In this document: in pieces, positions 27,290 through 35,870 of the stretch
Layout of the letters: each line of letters begins with the position of its first letter
How positions within the stretch are numbered: position 1 is the stretch's first letter
Assembly: GCA_030524175.1 (NCBI GenBank)
Contig: JAUNHC010000008.1
Location: forward strand, 62,001 to 126,000
From: Eubacteriales bacterium
GTDB lineage: Bacteria; Bacillota; Clostridia; Lachnospirales; Lachnospiraceae
Direction of reading: 5' to 3'
DNA length: 64,000 bases
Translations under genes and position numbers: made by a program
Notes under the pieces: model-generated
Seen by the model: only the letters and a program-made list of their open reading frames with translations
Told to the model about the DNA's origin: nothing
The model's database searches: none

Positions 27290-29007
27290 GATTTCATTTC
27301 TCCTTTCACCGTTTTCCATACGCCTGTGCGCTCAAATTCAGCGGCAGCATTTCGTGCTGCTTCCACCACCTCTTTGTCATACCCCAGCACATCCAGCAGC
27401 TTAATGGCATTCCTGGTAGTGGCTCTGCCTTTATGGAGCAGATAATTAAAGTTTACCTGCCCGTCTGTCACTTCTTCTTCAAAGTGATAATTTTCGTAAA
27501 CACCATCAAGAATGTACGACAGCTCTATATCATGGGTTGCAGCGAAAGGCAGCACCCAGTTTCTGCTGAGTTCTTTCAGAATCCTTGATGAGGCTGCGAT
27601 TCTCTCAATCGTGTTTGTTCCCCGGAGAACTTCGTCAATAATACACAGAAGCGGTTCTTCTTTACGGCTTTCATCAAGGATCCTCTTCAATGATTTTATC
27701 TCAACAATAAAGTAGCTTTCCCCGCCGCTTAAGTCATCCCGGAGCGCCATGGAGGTCATGACCTTAAGAAGGGGGGCACGGTAAAAGGAGCAGGTACATG
27801 TATTAAGGGTCTGGGCCAAAATACTGTTGATAGCTATATTTTTCAGGAAGGTTGATTTACCGGAGGCATTGGAACCGGTTACAAGGGTTCCCCCCTTTGC
27901 AGAGATACTGTTGGCAACTGCCTCACTGATCAAGGGATGGTACAGATCCTCTGCCTCAAGCTGGATTTCGCCCCCGTCATAGGATGTGAATTCAGGCTTA
28001 CATTTCAGGATCATCATTTCCCGGAAGGAGGCTATGGAAATAGCTGCGTCCAGTTCTCCTATATTATCAATAAGCTGCATGATCTTGTCCGTTTTGCCCT
28101 GAACATCCTTCAGAACAGAATTGTATGCAAGGATATCCACATGGAACACCATGCGTACGTAGTCCAGTATAGCCTGAAGGATATCTCCTGTACCTTTATT
28201 ATTGCTGGTTAACAGGATTGCTTTTTTCCGGAATGCCCCAAAGGCACTTCTTGACTCCTGGATAGCATCCATCTGTTTTTTCACCTGAGGCCATTTTACA
28301 GCCTGCATCTCATCTGCCGATGAAAGCATACTGAGTAAGTGTACAAAACAGTCAAGGTATAATTCTATCAGCTTATAATCCTTACTGGCATAGTAGTTAA
28401 TAACATTTGATATGCTGAGTATGAAAAAAACCATAATTGCATATAGAGGAGAGATCACTGCAAGGAAAGTCAGGCTGACCAGCATTGCAGCAAGCATGAT
28501 CACATGGATCTTCTTGGATACCAGCGGTGCCTTTTCCAAAGCCAGCACTGTGTCCGCCAATGAGCCCAGCCTTGTCTTTCCGATAGAAGAAAGCATGAGC
28601 TGCATCTTCTCTCTTTCCTCCTCATGGGTGGCAAAAAACTCCACAAGGGCGTCTCTTTCCTCCAGTTTTTCCTGTGAAAGCAAAGGCGTACGCATCATTT
28701 CATATAGTACATCCTCACCGGGGGATGACATGGTCTGGTTTACCAGCATATATACCCTGTCCATATCCAGGTCATTCCAGGTAATGTCGTCAATTACAAA
28801 ACCATCCCCTGCTTTCCTCCTGAAATACCGGGAAATTTTCTCAATATCTCCTGTCTCATATTCCCGGTCCGGAACATTACCATAGATTCTTTTTATTTTT
28901 TTGCGGATAGTTTTTTTCCGCTTATGATCTTCGTAAACGATCCAGATAAAAAAAGAGATAATAAGTGCGATTACGCATAAAATTGCTGTGATATAAGCCT
29001 GATTCAT
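27283..29007 (-). CDS. Membrane-anchored MutS-like ATPase
   Basis: The C-terminal half (about residues 370-550 of 574) is a MutS-family ABC ATPase: Walker A GSNASGKSTFLKN, signature-like LSGGESYFIVEI, Walker B LLCIIDEVLRGTN and switch His in AATHD. In place of the mismatch-recognition domains it has a membrane helix at residues 5-25 and a second hydrophobic block (~178-222) with a helical lever between. No Smr nuclease domain follows, so it is not MutS2. Related proteins are widespread in Clostridia without a known job. Its last codons overlap the RNase HI start, suggesting co-expression. Confidence 0.85.
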   Translation of the reverse strand: MNQAYITAILCVIALIISFFIWIVYEDHKRKKTIRKKIKRIYGNVPDREYETGDIEKISRYFRRKAGDGFVIDDITWNDLDMDRVYMLVNQTMSSPGEDVLYEMMRTPLLSQEKLEERDALVEFFATHEEEREKMQLMLSSIGKTRLGSLADTVLALEKAPLVSKKIHVIMLAAMLVSLTFLAVISPLYAIMVFFILSISNVINYYASKDYKLIELYLDCFVHLLSMLSSADEMQAVKWPQVKKQMDAIQESRSAFGAFRKKAILLTSNNKGTGDILQAILDYVRMVFHVDILAYNSVLKDVQGKTDKIMQLIDNIGELDAAISIASFREMMILKCKPEFTSYDGGEIQLEAEDLYHPLISEAVANSISAKGGTLVTGSNASGKSTFLKNIAINSILAQTLNTCTCSFYRAPLLKVMTSMALRDDLSGGESYFIVEIKSLKRILDESRKEEPLLCIIDEVLRGTNTIERIAASSRILKELSRNWVLPFAATHDIELSYILDGVYENYHFEEEVTDGQVNFNYLLHKGRATTRNAIKLLDVLGYDKEVVEAARNAAAEFERTGVWKTVKGEMKSC

Positions 29008-29166
29008 ACTTACTCCTTTCCGGCAGTATCTTCATTGTCTGAATTATCATATCATATCCGTTAATTTTTTCCAAGAACCAAGTGAAATCAGCCGGAGGTT
29101 TTTGTATACCAGGAAAGTCAGAACCTTCTGGCCAGAACAAAATGGAGGATTTTCGTAGTATATCAT

Positions 29167-29202
29167 AAAAGAGGACTCTCCTTGTCAGAAGAATCCTCTT
29201 TT
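29167..29202 (-). terminator. Terminator after the SleB-like hydrolase
   Basis: AAAAGAGGA / TCCTCTTTT stem with an 18-base loop, downstream of the stop at 29240 on the minus strand. Confidence 0.7.
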
Positions 29203-29239
29203 GTCTTTACAATAATATATTCTGTCTATTTTCTGTCAT

Positions 29240-30622
29240 TTACGGTGATACCCAGTCAACAAAGAACATGTGGTCTTTGTAAAGGAAATAATCCACCTTT
29301 TTAAAGTTCAGCTTCTGTGCCCAGAAGGATGCCTCCATCATAAAATACATATAATCGAAATCAGCCTTCTTGAATCCTGCAAGCTTTCTGGGAGTACCTT
29401 TTGTCACATAATTCTGGAACATGGTCATGGCCTCCTTGGCAGCTTCATATGCCAGAGTACGGTCATAAAACTGTCCGTTTAGCTTCTTCAGCAGAGCGCC
29501 GTCTCTTACAACGGAATACTGAGGGAAGCTTACTCCCTGATAGATCACATACCGTAAATCTGACGGGAACTCTTTATCCGGTTTGATCGTACGGTTCAAT
29601 ACGCAAAGTGCAACTGCTTCCATACCGATCTTCCCCTGGTCTCCCGCTTCTGCCTCGCAAAGTGCAGCCAGGAGATCAAGGTCTGTTACCTCACCGCTGG
29701 CAACACCGGGATGCTGCAGAAATTCTTTTACCAGCAGATAGTTCTTTCCGTTTTTATCATCATAGACTTTTACGTTATCTCCGTCCATGACATACTGCAT
29801 TTCAGTGGCCACACCGTTGGAATCAAAGCTGTAAGTCTTACCGCTGATATTGGCTGTGGTGTCTATATACATAACACCGCTCAGGTTAAAGTAATACTTC
29901 TTCCCATCCTGGGTAAGCCAGCCTGTCTGGGCTCGTCCGTTAGAAGGATTGAAATAGTATTTCTTACCGGAAATAGTGGTAAAACCTTTCTGGTTTCTGA
30001 CTCCTGAAGTTTTGTTAAAGTAGTATGTATAACCGCTGATCTTTTTCAGTCCTGTGTACATAAGGCCCGAACTTTTATCAAAAAACCTGGTGTTTCCCTT
30101 GGTATCTGTCTGCCAGCCGATGAGCATTCTTCCGCTGGCCTTACTGAAATAGCGTTTGCCGCCTTTTGTATTAGTGAGCCAGCCCTTGGCCATCACGCCC
30201 GCACCGCTGGTAAAGTAATACTTATACCCGGAGCTGTCGGTCATCCAGCCTCTTGCCATCAGTCCTGTGTCTTCTGCAAAATATCTGGTATTCCCTGAAC
30301 CGTCTGTCAGGAAACCTGTTATCATGTAACCTTGTCCTTTTGTAAAATACCGGATTTTCTTCCCGGAGCTGTCCTTCTGCCAGCCTTTCAGCTGAACGCC
30401 TGTCTTAGTGTTAAAATAATATTTCTTTCCGTTCAAGGTCAGCCAGCCCTTTTGTTTCGAACCATCCTTCTTTATGTAATAAGACTTACCGCCGATCGTA
30501 GTAAAACCAGTGGTTGCTGCCTGGGTTTCCTTCACATTTGCCATAAGGGCAGAGAAGGCGGTAAAAACAAGCAGCGCCAGAAGTAATGCCCGAAAACAAT
30601 TCTTCAACTTAGCTTTCTCCAT
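29240..30622 (-). CDS. Secreted cell-wall hydrolase: glucan/choline-binding-like repeats plus SleB-type domain
   Basis: About 460 residues. The start at 30622 (GGGG seven bases upstream) is preferred over an ATG four codons earlier with no room for a ribosome site. A signal peptide (~1-35, ending TQAA) is followed by about ten ~20-residue aromatic repeats of the form GWLTLNGKKYYFNTKTG, the cell-wall/choline/glucan-binding type (residues ~40-260). The C-terminal ~150 residues form a SleB-type hydrolase with CEAEAGDQGKIGMEAVALCV then NR, including the likely catalytic Glu. SleB enzymes cut spore cortex; the repeats suggest a wall-binding hydrolase instead. A near-perfect vegetative promoter lies upstream. 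Confidence 0.88.
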   Translation of the reverse strand: MEKAKLKNCFRALLLALLVFTAFSALMANVKETQAATTGFTTIGGKSYYIKKDGSKQKGWLTLNGKKYYFNTKTGVQLKGWQKDSSGKKIRYFTKGQGYMITGFLTDGSGNTRYFAEDTGLMARGWMTDSSGYKYYFTSGAGVMAKGWLTNTKGGKRYFSKASGRMLIGWQTDTKGNTRFFDKSSGLMYTGLKKISGYTYYFNKTSGVRNQKGFTTISGKKYYFNPSNGRAQTGWLTQDGKKYYFNLSGVMYIDTTANISGKTYSFDSNGVATEMQYVMDGDNVKVYDDKNGKNYLLVKEFLQHPGVASGEVTDLDLLAALCEAEAGDQGKIGMEAVALCVLNRTIKPDKEFPSDLRYVIYQGVSFPQYSVVRDGALLKKLNGQFYDRTLAYEAAKEAMTMFQNYVTKGTPRKLAGFKKADFDYMYFMMEASFWAQKLNFKKVDYFLYKDHMFFVDWVSP

Positions 30623-30704
30623 ACTTTTCCCCATTCCTTTTCACAAGTATATCAAATTGTGTCGAAATCGTTTCAATCGTTACAAAAATATTACATTTAG
30701 TTTT

Positions 30705-30733
30705 ATTATATCCGAACTTACCAAATATGTCAA
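30705..30733 (-). promoter_or_regulatory. Consensus sigma-A promoter of the SleB-like hydrolase
   Basis: Minus strand TTGACA (30728-30733), exactly 17 bases, TATAAT (30705-30710): both boxes perfect. The leader is about 75 bases. This argues for vegetative, not spore-specific, expression of the hydrolase. Confidence 0.88.
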
Positions 30734-30862
30734 CTTATTTGTATTTCACGGAATCCGTCCGCGTCACTCCCGGTTGCTGTTTACTCCGTGACCAGAAACA
30801 CTCTCCTGCCGGTCACTAAGGAGACAATAAGACACTTCCGAAATTCTTTCCGGAAATTTTGT

Positions 30863-30890
30863 AACACAATTCCCTGCCCCTACATACTAT
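30863..30890 (+). promoter_or_regulatory. Possible sporulation-sigma (E/K-like) promoter of the Cys/Gly-rich gene
   Basis: CATACTAT (30883-30890) resembles the CATANNNT -10 of sigma-E/K, with an AC pair 17 bases upstream (30864-30865). No sigma-A-like pair is seen in the same place. Weak evidence only. Confidence 0.3.
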
Positions 30891-30921
30891 GGAGTGTAAA
30901 CAAAATTTGGAGGACTTATAA

Positions 30922-31212
30922 ATGAGTGATTTAGCTGCTACAAATTGTGGATGTGGTGAAGAAAGATGTGGCTGTGGCTGTGACACCGGATGCGGATGCG
31001 GTAACAACGCTGGCTGCGGATGCGGCAACAACACCGGTTTAGGCTTTGGAAACGGCTCCTGCAGCTGTATTCTCTGGATCATCATCCTTATGTGCTGCTG
31101 CGGTAACGGATTAGGCGGCGGAAACAACTGCGGATGCGGTAACAACGGCGGAGACTGCTGCTGGCTCATCATTATTTTACTGCTGTGCGGCGGCAACGGA
31201 TTCTGCTGCTAA
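30922..31212 (+). CDS. Cys/Gly-rich small protein (annotated elsewhere as 'chorion class high-cysteine'-like)
   Basis: A 96-residue protein with about one quarter Cys and one quarter Gly, built from GCGCGNN-type repeats, with two hydrophobic blocks (CILWIIILMCCC ~residues 49-60 and CCWLIIILLLC ~79-89) and a CC terminus. A GGAGG site lies eight bases before the ATG, and a terminator follows, so it is a real single gene. Similar proteins occur in Lachnospiraceae genomes. Their Cys density, with spore-coat-like composition and a possible sporulation promoter, suggests a cross-linked coat or surface protein, but metal binding is equally possible. Confidence 0.8.
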   Translation: MSDLAATNCGCGEERCGCGCDTGCGCGNNAGCGCGNNTGLGFGNGSCSCILWIIILMCCCGNGLGGGNNCGCGNNGGDCCWLIIILLLCGGNGFCC

Positions 31213-31223
31213 TCTTGTTTAAG

Positions 31224-31254
31224 AAAAAGGCAGAGGTTATTTCCTCTGCCTTTT
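31224..31254. terminator. Bidirectional terminator between the Cys/Gly-rich gene and a small minus-strand gene
   Basis: AAAAAGGCAGAGG / CCTCTGCCTTTT stem with a six-base loop. It overlaps the stop codon of the small convergent gene at 31237. Confidence 0.85.
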
Positions 31255-31371
31255 CTGCTGCCTTTTTTTCTCCGCTGCCTCCTTTACTCTTCGTTTCTGC
31301 TCCAGGCAGTCAAGATCTACTTCATAAAAAGCATTTCCGTCTATAACAAGCTTTTCTTTTTTCTTATCCAT
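31237..31371 (-). CDS. Small basic protein of 44 residues
   Basis: Reading the minus strand from ATG 31371 gives MDKKKEKLVIDGNAFYEVD followed by LDCLEQKRRVKEAAEKK and an Arg/Gln/Lys tail, ending at TAA 31237. An AAAGGAT site lies about 12 bases upstream. The short beta-like start and the very basic helical tail look like a conserved microprotein rather than noise. I do not recognise a function. It is convergent with the Cys/Gly-rich gene and shares its terminator. Confidence 0.6.
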   Translation of the reverse strand: MDKKKEKLVIDGNAFYEVDLDCLEQKRRVKEAAEKKRQQKRQRK

Positions 31372-31555
31372 GAATCGCTGATATCCTTTCGACTTTCACT
31401 TGTCTCAAGTACAGATTAACAAGCCCAGGAAAGAATTTCATTTACGGGATTCTCCACCTGTATAAAATGTACTCAATAATATTATATGTCGGGACAAACT
31501 CCACCGTCATATTTTAATAGTAGAAAACATAGAATTCAGGAAAAGGAATGTTTTT

Positions 31556-31879
31556 ATGGAACAAGACTTTATTTCTCAGACTGCCCTTGACCAGATGGTA
31601 GGCACAGACCGTGACCAGATGATGAAAGCAGCGATACCTTATCTGCCCGCAAAAGGACAGCAGATTTTATCTGTCTATACAAAGGCCAGGGAGCTTGCAA
31701 ACACCGTAGCTTTGTTTTCGCCCTCCAGAGAGGGGATGCAGATGTGTGCCGCCTCCGCCGCTGACCCACTGGAAATGATAAATGATATCAAACGGTTCTG
31801 CTACGGAGAAAGCAGGCAAAAGCTGGACCAGATGGTAAATATGATGGCAATGGTCCAAATGCTTCAGCTAATGAAATAA
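31556..31879 (+). CDS. Small helical protein, unknown, first of a two-gene operon
   Basis: 107 residues, with an AAAAGGAATG site before ATG 31556. All-helical composition with Met/Gln/Leu-rich ends (MVNMMAMVQMLQLMK). I do not recognise it. It is followed 22 bases later by another small helical protein that also ends in a Val-Ser-Leu-Met-Lys-Met helix, so the two may be partners. A CATATTTTA box (31508-31516) upstream resembles a sporulation-type -10 but has no good -35. Confidence 0.75.
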   Translation: MEQDFISQTALDQMVGTDRDQMMKAAIPYLPAKGQQILSVYTKARELANTVALFSPSREGMQMCAASAADPLEMINDIKRFCYGESRQKLDQMVNMMAMVQMLQLMK

Positions 31880-31901
31880 TATAAAAGAAAGGATGATAAA
31901 A

Positions 31902-32174
31902 ATGAGTGATGACTGGAGAACTAATCCCAAGCTTGCAGGTATGGACAAAAGTAAACTGGATATGCTGCAAAGCCTGGCCGAACAAGGCAGCAATAAAAGT
32001 GCCGCTGATCTGCTTCCCTTTATAATGAGTGCCGCGTCCCAAAATAAAAGCAACGGACTGAAATTTAATTCCAACGAAATTTCTACCATTATAGAAGTTC
32101 TTAAAATGGGAAAATCGCCGGAAGAAGCAGCCAAGCTTGACCGGGTGGTAAGCCTGATGAAAATGATACAATAA
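31902..32174 (+). CDS. Small helical protein, unknown, second of a two-gene operon
   Basis: 90 residues from ATG 31902 (AAAGGATG upstream; an ATG nine bases earlier overlaps this site and is less likely). The sequence SDDWRTNPKLAGMDKSKLDML then ...LLPFIMSAASQNKS and MGKSPEEAAKLDRVVSLMKMIQ is helical and soluble. No family recognised. A strong hairpin terminator follows 16 bases after the stop. Confidence 0.75.
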   Translation: MSDDWRTNPKLAGMDKSKLDMLQSLAEQGSNKSAADLLPFIMSAASQNKSNGLKFNSNEISTIIEVLKMGKSPEEAAKLDRVVSLMKMIQ

Positions 32175-32189
32175 AAGTTTTATCCAAAA

Positions 32190-32222
32190 CAGCCGCATGG
32201 GCTATAGCATTCCATGCGGCTG
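32190..32222. terminator. Bidirectional terminator between the small-protein operon and cinA
   Basis: Perfect CAGCCGCATGG / CCATGCGGCTG stem with an 11-base loop and a T-rich tail on the plus strand. It also lies 28 bases beyond the cinA stop. Confidence 0.88.
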
Positions 32223-32249
32223 TCTCTGTTTTCTGACTTATATGGCTTC

Positions 32250-33518
32250 TCAGCCCTTCTTGCTGATCCCTTCCATAATACATTCTCTTAAAAGTGCCAG
32301 CGCATGGGCGGTAGCCTGCTCTCTGATCTTGCTCCTGTTCCCGGTAAAGTGATATTCCTGGGTGATTACTTTGCCGTTATAGCAGCACCCCATAAACACA
32401 GTTCCTACAGGCAGCTCTTTGGTTCCGCCCCCCGGCCCTGCCAGTCCGGTGATGGACAGACAAATATCAGCTCCGGAAAAGAAACATCCGCCTTTTGCCA
32501 TTTCTTTTGCACATTTGGCAGAAACAGGGCCGTCAATCTTTAAGGTTGACTTTTTCACTCCCAGACATTTTCTCTTGGCACGGTTGCTATAGGTAACAAA
32601 ACCATGGGTAAACACATCTGAAGCGCCCGGCACATTCACGATCCTTGCAGAAATTTCCCCGCCTGTACATGATTCTGCTAAAGCAAGAGTCAGCCCTTGA
32701 TCCTTCAGCATATCCACAATGGCTTCTTCCAGCGACTTCTCTTCATCCGTGGCAAAGATGTTTTTGCCGAAGCGTGCTTTCAGTTCCCGTACAATAGGCT
32801 TAATAAGCTTCTTACACTCTTTTTCATCCTCACTTTTGGCAGTGATCCTAAGATGAACCTCCCCTGTCTTTGCATAAGGGGCGATGGTAGGATTTGTCTG
32901 ATCATCTATCAGGTCCTGGATTTCCTCTGCCACTTGGCTTTCACCGATACCGCAGATTTTTATCATCTGAGAATATATGACCTCCGGCAGTCTCTTTCTG
33001 AGATATGGAAATACTTCTTCCTCAAACATAGGCTTCATCTCATTTGGAGGACCTGGAAGAAGAATGACCGTTTTTCCGTTTTTCTCGATGATCAGCCCCG
33101 GAGCTGTGCCGTTGTGGTTATCAAGGATCAATGCACCCTGGGGTACAAGAGCCTGTTTATAATTGTTGGCTGTAATCCGTCTCTGGGAATTGTTTTTTTC
33201 ATATTCTTTCAGGTAATGTTCAAGAAGCTCTCTGGTATGAGCGTCCTCCACCAAAGGAAGCTCCAGAAGCTCTGCTGTCACTTCTTTTGTAAGGTCATCC
33301 TTGGTGGGCCCCAGACCTCCGGTGAGGATCACCATATCTGAACGTTCCAGAGCTGTACAGATGGTGCTCTTCATCCTGGTCTCATTGTCCCCTACCACTG
33401 TCTGATAATAGACAGACAGCCCAAGCTGGGCACACTTCTCTGAAAGATAGGCACTGTTGGTATTTACAATGTTCCCAAGCAAGATTTCTGTTCCTACTGA
33501 TATTAATTCTGTAATCAT
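32250..33518 (-). CDS. cinA: CinA: MoCF-like domain fused to nicotinamide-nucleotide amidase
   Basis: A 422-residue two-domain protein starting at ATG 33518 (AAAGGAGTACC). The N-terminal MoCF domain has MITELISVGTEILLGNIVNT, ILTGGLGPTKDD and ILLPGPPNEMKPMF. The C-terminal PncC-type amidase has LALAESCTGGEISARI and SITGLAGPGGGTKELPVGTV. It recycles NMN to NaMN and ADP-ribose-type compounds, and in competent bacteria is linked to transformation. It is last gene of the yicC-remA-gmk-rpoZ-rimO-pgsA cluster, separated from pgsA by a dispersed palindrome. Confidence 0.95.
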   Translation of the reverse strand: MITELISVGTEILLGNIVNTNSAYLSEKCAQLGLSVYYQTVVGDNETRMKSTICTALERSDMVILTGGLGPTKDDLTKEVTAELLELPLVEDAHTRELLEHYLKEYEKNNSQRRITANNYKQALVPQGALILDNHNGTAPGLIIEKNGKTVILLPGPPNEMKPMFEEEVFPYLRKRLPEVIYSQMIKICGIGESQVAEEIQDLIDDQTNPTIAPYAKTGEVHLRITAKSEDEKECKKLIKPIVRELKARFGKNIFATDEEKSLEEAIVDMLKDQGLTLALAESCTGGEISARIVNVPGASDVFTHGFVTYSNRAKRKCLGVKKSTLKIDGPVSAKCAKEMAKGGCFFSGADICLSITGLAGPGGGTKELPVGTVFMGCCYNGKVITQEYHFTGNRSKIREQATAHALALLRECIMEGISKKG

Positions 33519-33553
33519 TGGTACTCCTTTCCACAGCAACATGTTAAGGTACT

Positions 33554-33583
33554 GTAACAATCCAGGCCTGTCTGAACTGTCAC
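33554..33583. repeat. Dispersed palindrome, copy d
   Basis: GTAACAATCCAGGCCTG...TCTGAACTGTCAC in the 93-base gap between pgsA and cinA. Confidence 0.7.
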
Positions 33584-33611
33584 AAGATACTTAACCCGGC
33601 TCTCAATAGTG

Positions 33612-34151
33612 CTAATCCTGCATTGACAATACCTTCTTGTTCTGCAGTATATAAGTAAACAGTGAAATAATTGTAAGCGCAACTGACAGCCAAACAAAAA
33701 TCTGCGCCAGCACTCCTAAGAATCCGCCGCAATCCAAAATCAGGAGAATGATCATGACCATCTGGGAAACTGTCTTGAATTTCCCCCAGTAATTAGCGGC
33801 AATTACCACACCGCTCTCCGCTGCGATAAGACGGAATCCGCTGATAATGAATTCTCTGGCAATAATTATAATGACGATCCATGCCTCTAGGCGGTCTAAC
33901 TCCACAAGGCAGATCAAAGCAGAACACACAAGCAGCTTATCAGCCAGCGGGTCCATAAATTTGCCGAAGTTTGTCACAAGCTGATACTTCCGGGCCAGAT
34001 AACCGTCGAACCAGTCTGTTACACTGGCCCCCACAAAAATCACAAGACAGATATAGCGGTTGGCATCTCCGCCCCAGCCGGTAAGCATAAAAGCCACAAG
34101 GAAAGGAACCAGTATCATCCTGGCAATCGTTAATTTATTCGGTGTATTCAT
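33612..34151 (-). CDS. pgsA: Phosphatidylglycerophosphate synthase
   Basis: A 179-residue membrane enzyme that makes phosphatidylglycerol phosphate from CDP-diacylglycerol and glycerol-3-phosphate. The CDP-alcohol phosphotransferase motif D-G-x2-A-R-x8-G-x3-D-x3-D is complete (DWFDGYLARKYQ...GKFMDPLADK, residues ~63-89). Four to five hydrophobic segments are seen. The start overlaps the rimO stop by 17 bases. Confidence 0.95.
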   Translation of the reverse strand: MNTPNKLTIARMILVPFLVAFMLTGWGGDANRYICLVIFVGASVTDWFDGYLARKYQLVTNFGKFMDPLADKLLVCSALICLVELDRLEAWIVIIIIAREFIISGFRLIAAESGVVIAANYWGKFKTVSQMVMIILLILDCGGFLGVLAQIFVWLSVALTIISLFTYILQNKKVLSMQD

Positions 34152-35472
34152 CAGCCAACACTCCTATCAAATCATATTCCAACGCACCTGTCACCACAAC
34201 CCTGGCAAAATCTCCCGTCATCAGAAGCTCCCCTGTCTGGACGAAAATATATCCGTCCACCTTGGGTGCATCGCCGTAGGTTCTGGCAATATATGCACTC
34301 TCCCCGGACACCTTACCTTCGATCATAACCAGTAATTCCTGCCCGATCCGTCCATTTCCTTTTTCATATGAGATTTCCTGCTGAAGCTCCATCAGCTCAT
34401 CTCTTCTCTCTTCCTTAACCTCTTCGGGAATCTGCCCTTCCATAGCGGCGGCAGGCGTATCCTCTTCCGGAGAATAAGTAAACACACCAAGCCGGTCAAA
34501 TTCCATATCATTTACAAACTCAGCCAGTTCCTCGTGGTCTTCCTGTGTCTCCCCCGGAAAACCTGTTATAAGAGTAGTCCGAAGCACTATGTCCGGAATA
34601 TTCCTGCGAAGCTTTTCAATAATGTCCACCAGCTCCTGCTTGGTGGTACGCCTTCCCATCCTTTTAAGAATCCTGTCACTTGCATGCTGGATGGGCAGAT
34701 CCAGATAATGGCAGATTTTCTTCTCTTCTTTTATAGTCTGGATCAGCTCGTCATAAATCTCCTCAGGGTAACAATAGAGAATACGTATCCATCGGATATT
34801 TTTTATTTTGCACAGTTCCTTTAAGAGCAGATGCAAAGATTTTTCGCCATATAAATCTTTGCCGTATACTGTAGTCTCCTGAGCCACAAGGATCAGCTCC
34901 TTCACGCCCTGTTCGGCCATATCTGCAGCCTGTTTTATCAGACGCTCCATGGGAACACTTCTGAATTTCCCCCTGAGCCGGGGAATAATACAGTAAGTAC
35001 AATGCTTATCACAGCCCTCAGCTATCTTAAGATATCCGAAATGTCCCCCTGTAGTCAGGATACGTCCTCCCTGGTCTTCAGGCAGATGATCAATATCTTT
35101 AAACTCCTCAAAATGGCGGCCGGCCTTAGCTTCCTCAACCGCCTTTACAATATCTCCGTAAGAGGTGGTTCCAAGAACTGCATCCACCTCCGGGATTTCC
35201 TGGGCGATCTCCTTTTGATAACGCTGAGCCATACACCCGGTGACGATCAGCACCTTGCAGCTTCCTGCTTTCTTATACTCAGCCATTTCAAGAATGGTCT
35301 GCACACTTTCTTCCTTGGCATCATTGATAAAACAGCAGGTGTTCACAACAATCGCCTCAGCCTGTGTCTCATCATCCACTATCTCATGCCCGTTCCTGGT
35401 GAGAAGTCCCAGCATTTCTTCAGAATCCACCAGGTTTTTATCACAGCCCAATGATATGAACAATAATTTCAT
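34135..35472 (-). CDS. rimO: Ribosomal protein uS12 methylthiotransferase
   Basis: A 445-residue radical-SAM enzyme that adds a methylthio group to an Asp of S12. It begins MKLLFISLGCDKNLVDSEEM (UPF0004 domain with Cys10, later TCCFIND and VTGCMAQRY Cys residues); the radical-SAM cluster motif is CDKHCTYC near residue 155; a C-terminal TRAM domain follows. Opening LGCDKN and absence of MiaB-type features favour RimO. It is coupled to pgsA. Confidence 0.95.
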   Translation of the reverse strand: MKLLFISLGCDKNLVDSEEMLGLLTRNGHEIVDDETQAEAIVVNTCCFINDAKEESVQTILEMAEYKKAGSCKVLIVTGCMAQRYQKEIAQEIPEVDAVLGTTSYGDIVKAVEEAKAGRHFEEFKDIDHLPEDQGGRILTTGGHFGYLKIAEGCDKHCTYCIIPRLRGKFRSVPMERLIKQAADMAEQGVKELILVAQETTVYGKDLYGEKSLHLLLKELCKIKNIRWIRILYCYPEEIYDELIQTIKEEKKICHYLDLPIQHASDRILKRMGRRTTKQELVDIIEKLRRNIPDIVLRTTLITGFPGETQEDHEELAEFVNDMEFDRLGVFTYSPEEDTPAAAMEGQIPEEVKEERRDELMELQQEISYEKGNGRIGQELLVMIEGKVSGESAYIARTYGDAPKVDGYIFVQTGELLMTGDFARVVVTGALEYDLIGVLADEYTE

Positions 35473-35491
35473 ATAAACTCCTAACGCGCAT

Positions 35492-35515
35492 AAAGGCTGC
35501 TATATGCAGCCTTTT
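35492..35515. terminator. Hairpin between rpoZ and rimO
   Basis: AAAGGCTGC / GCAGCCTTT with a TATAT loop. The T-run is better on the plus strand; on the operon strand it could act as a weak or partial terminator. Confidence 0.5.
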
Positions 35516-35518
35516 CTC

Positions 35519-35818
35519 TTACGCTTCTTCATTTGCCTTTGCTTCTTCTGCTGCTTCAGACTCCTCCTGAAGCTGTTCTTCTGTCTTATCCTCTGCAAGG
35601 ATTTTAACCTTGCCTTTATAAAGTTCATCAATAGCCACGGAAAGAGGCTTCTTTCCTGCTGCGCCTCCTACCAGCGGTTCGGAACCTGCGATGATCTGAC
35701 GTGCGCGTTTACTGGTTGCCAGTACCAGAGAGTAACGGCTGTTCACAAGAATGGTATCGTCCTCCTCGTTATTTGTATTGATCGCCTCGATTAATTCTGA
35801 ATAAGATGGATGTATCAT
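35519..35818 (-). CDS. rpoZ: RNA polymerase omega subunit
   Basis: 99 residues beginning MIHPSYSELIEAINTNN, with the core LVNSRYSLVLATSKRARQI of omega proteins and an acidic Glu/Ala-rich tail (EEQLQEESEAAEEAKANEEA). The start at 35818 has AGAAAGGAG nine bases upstream; a 12-residue longer frame lacks support. It is in the standard gmk-rpoZ order and assembles with beta-prime. Confidence 0.93.
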   Translation of the reverse strand: MIHPSYSELIEAINTNNEEDDTILVNSRYSLVLATSKRARQIIAGSEPLVGGAAGKKPLSVAIDELYKGKVKILAEDKTEEQLQEESEAAEEAKANEEA

Positions 35819-35870
35819 ATTTATTTCTCCTTTCTGCAATAGGCTCATAGCCAAGTCAATAATTTACGGA

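Noticed and set aside
30816-31196. 126-residue minus-strand frame rich in Pro/His/Gln
   Set aside because: Exact antisense shadow of the Cys/Gly-rich gene (GGN codons read backwards as Pro); no ribosome site.
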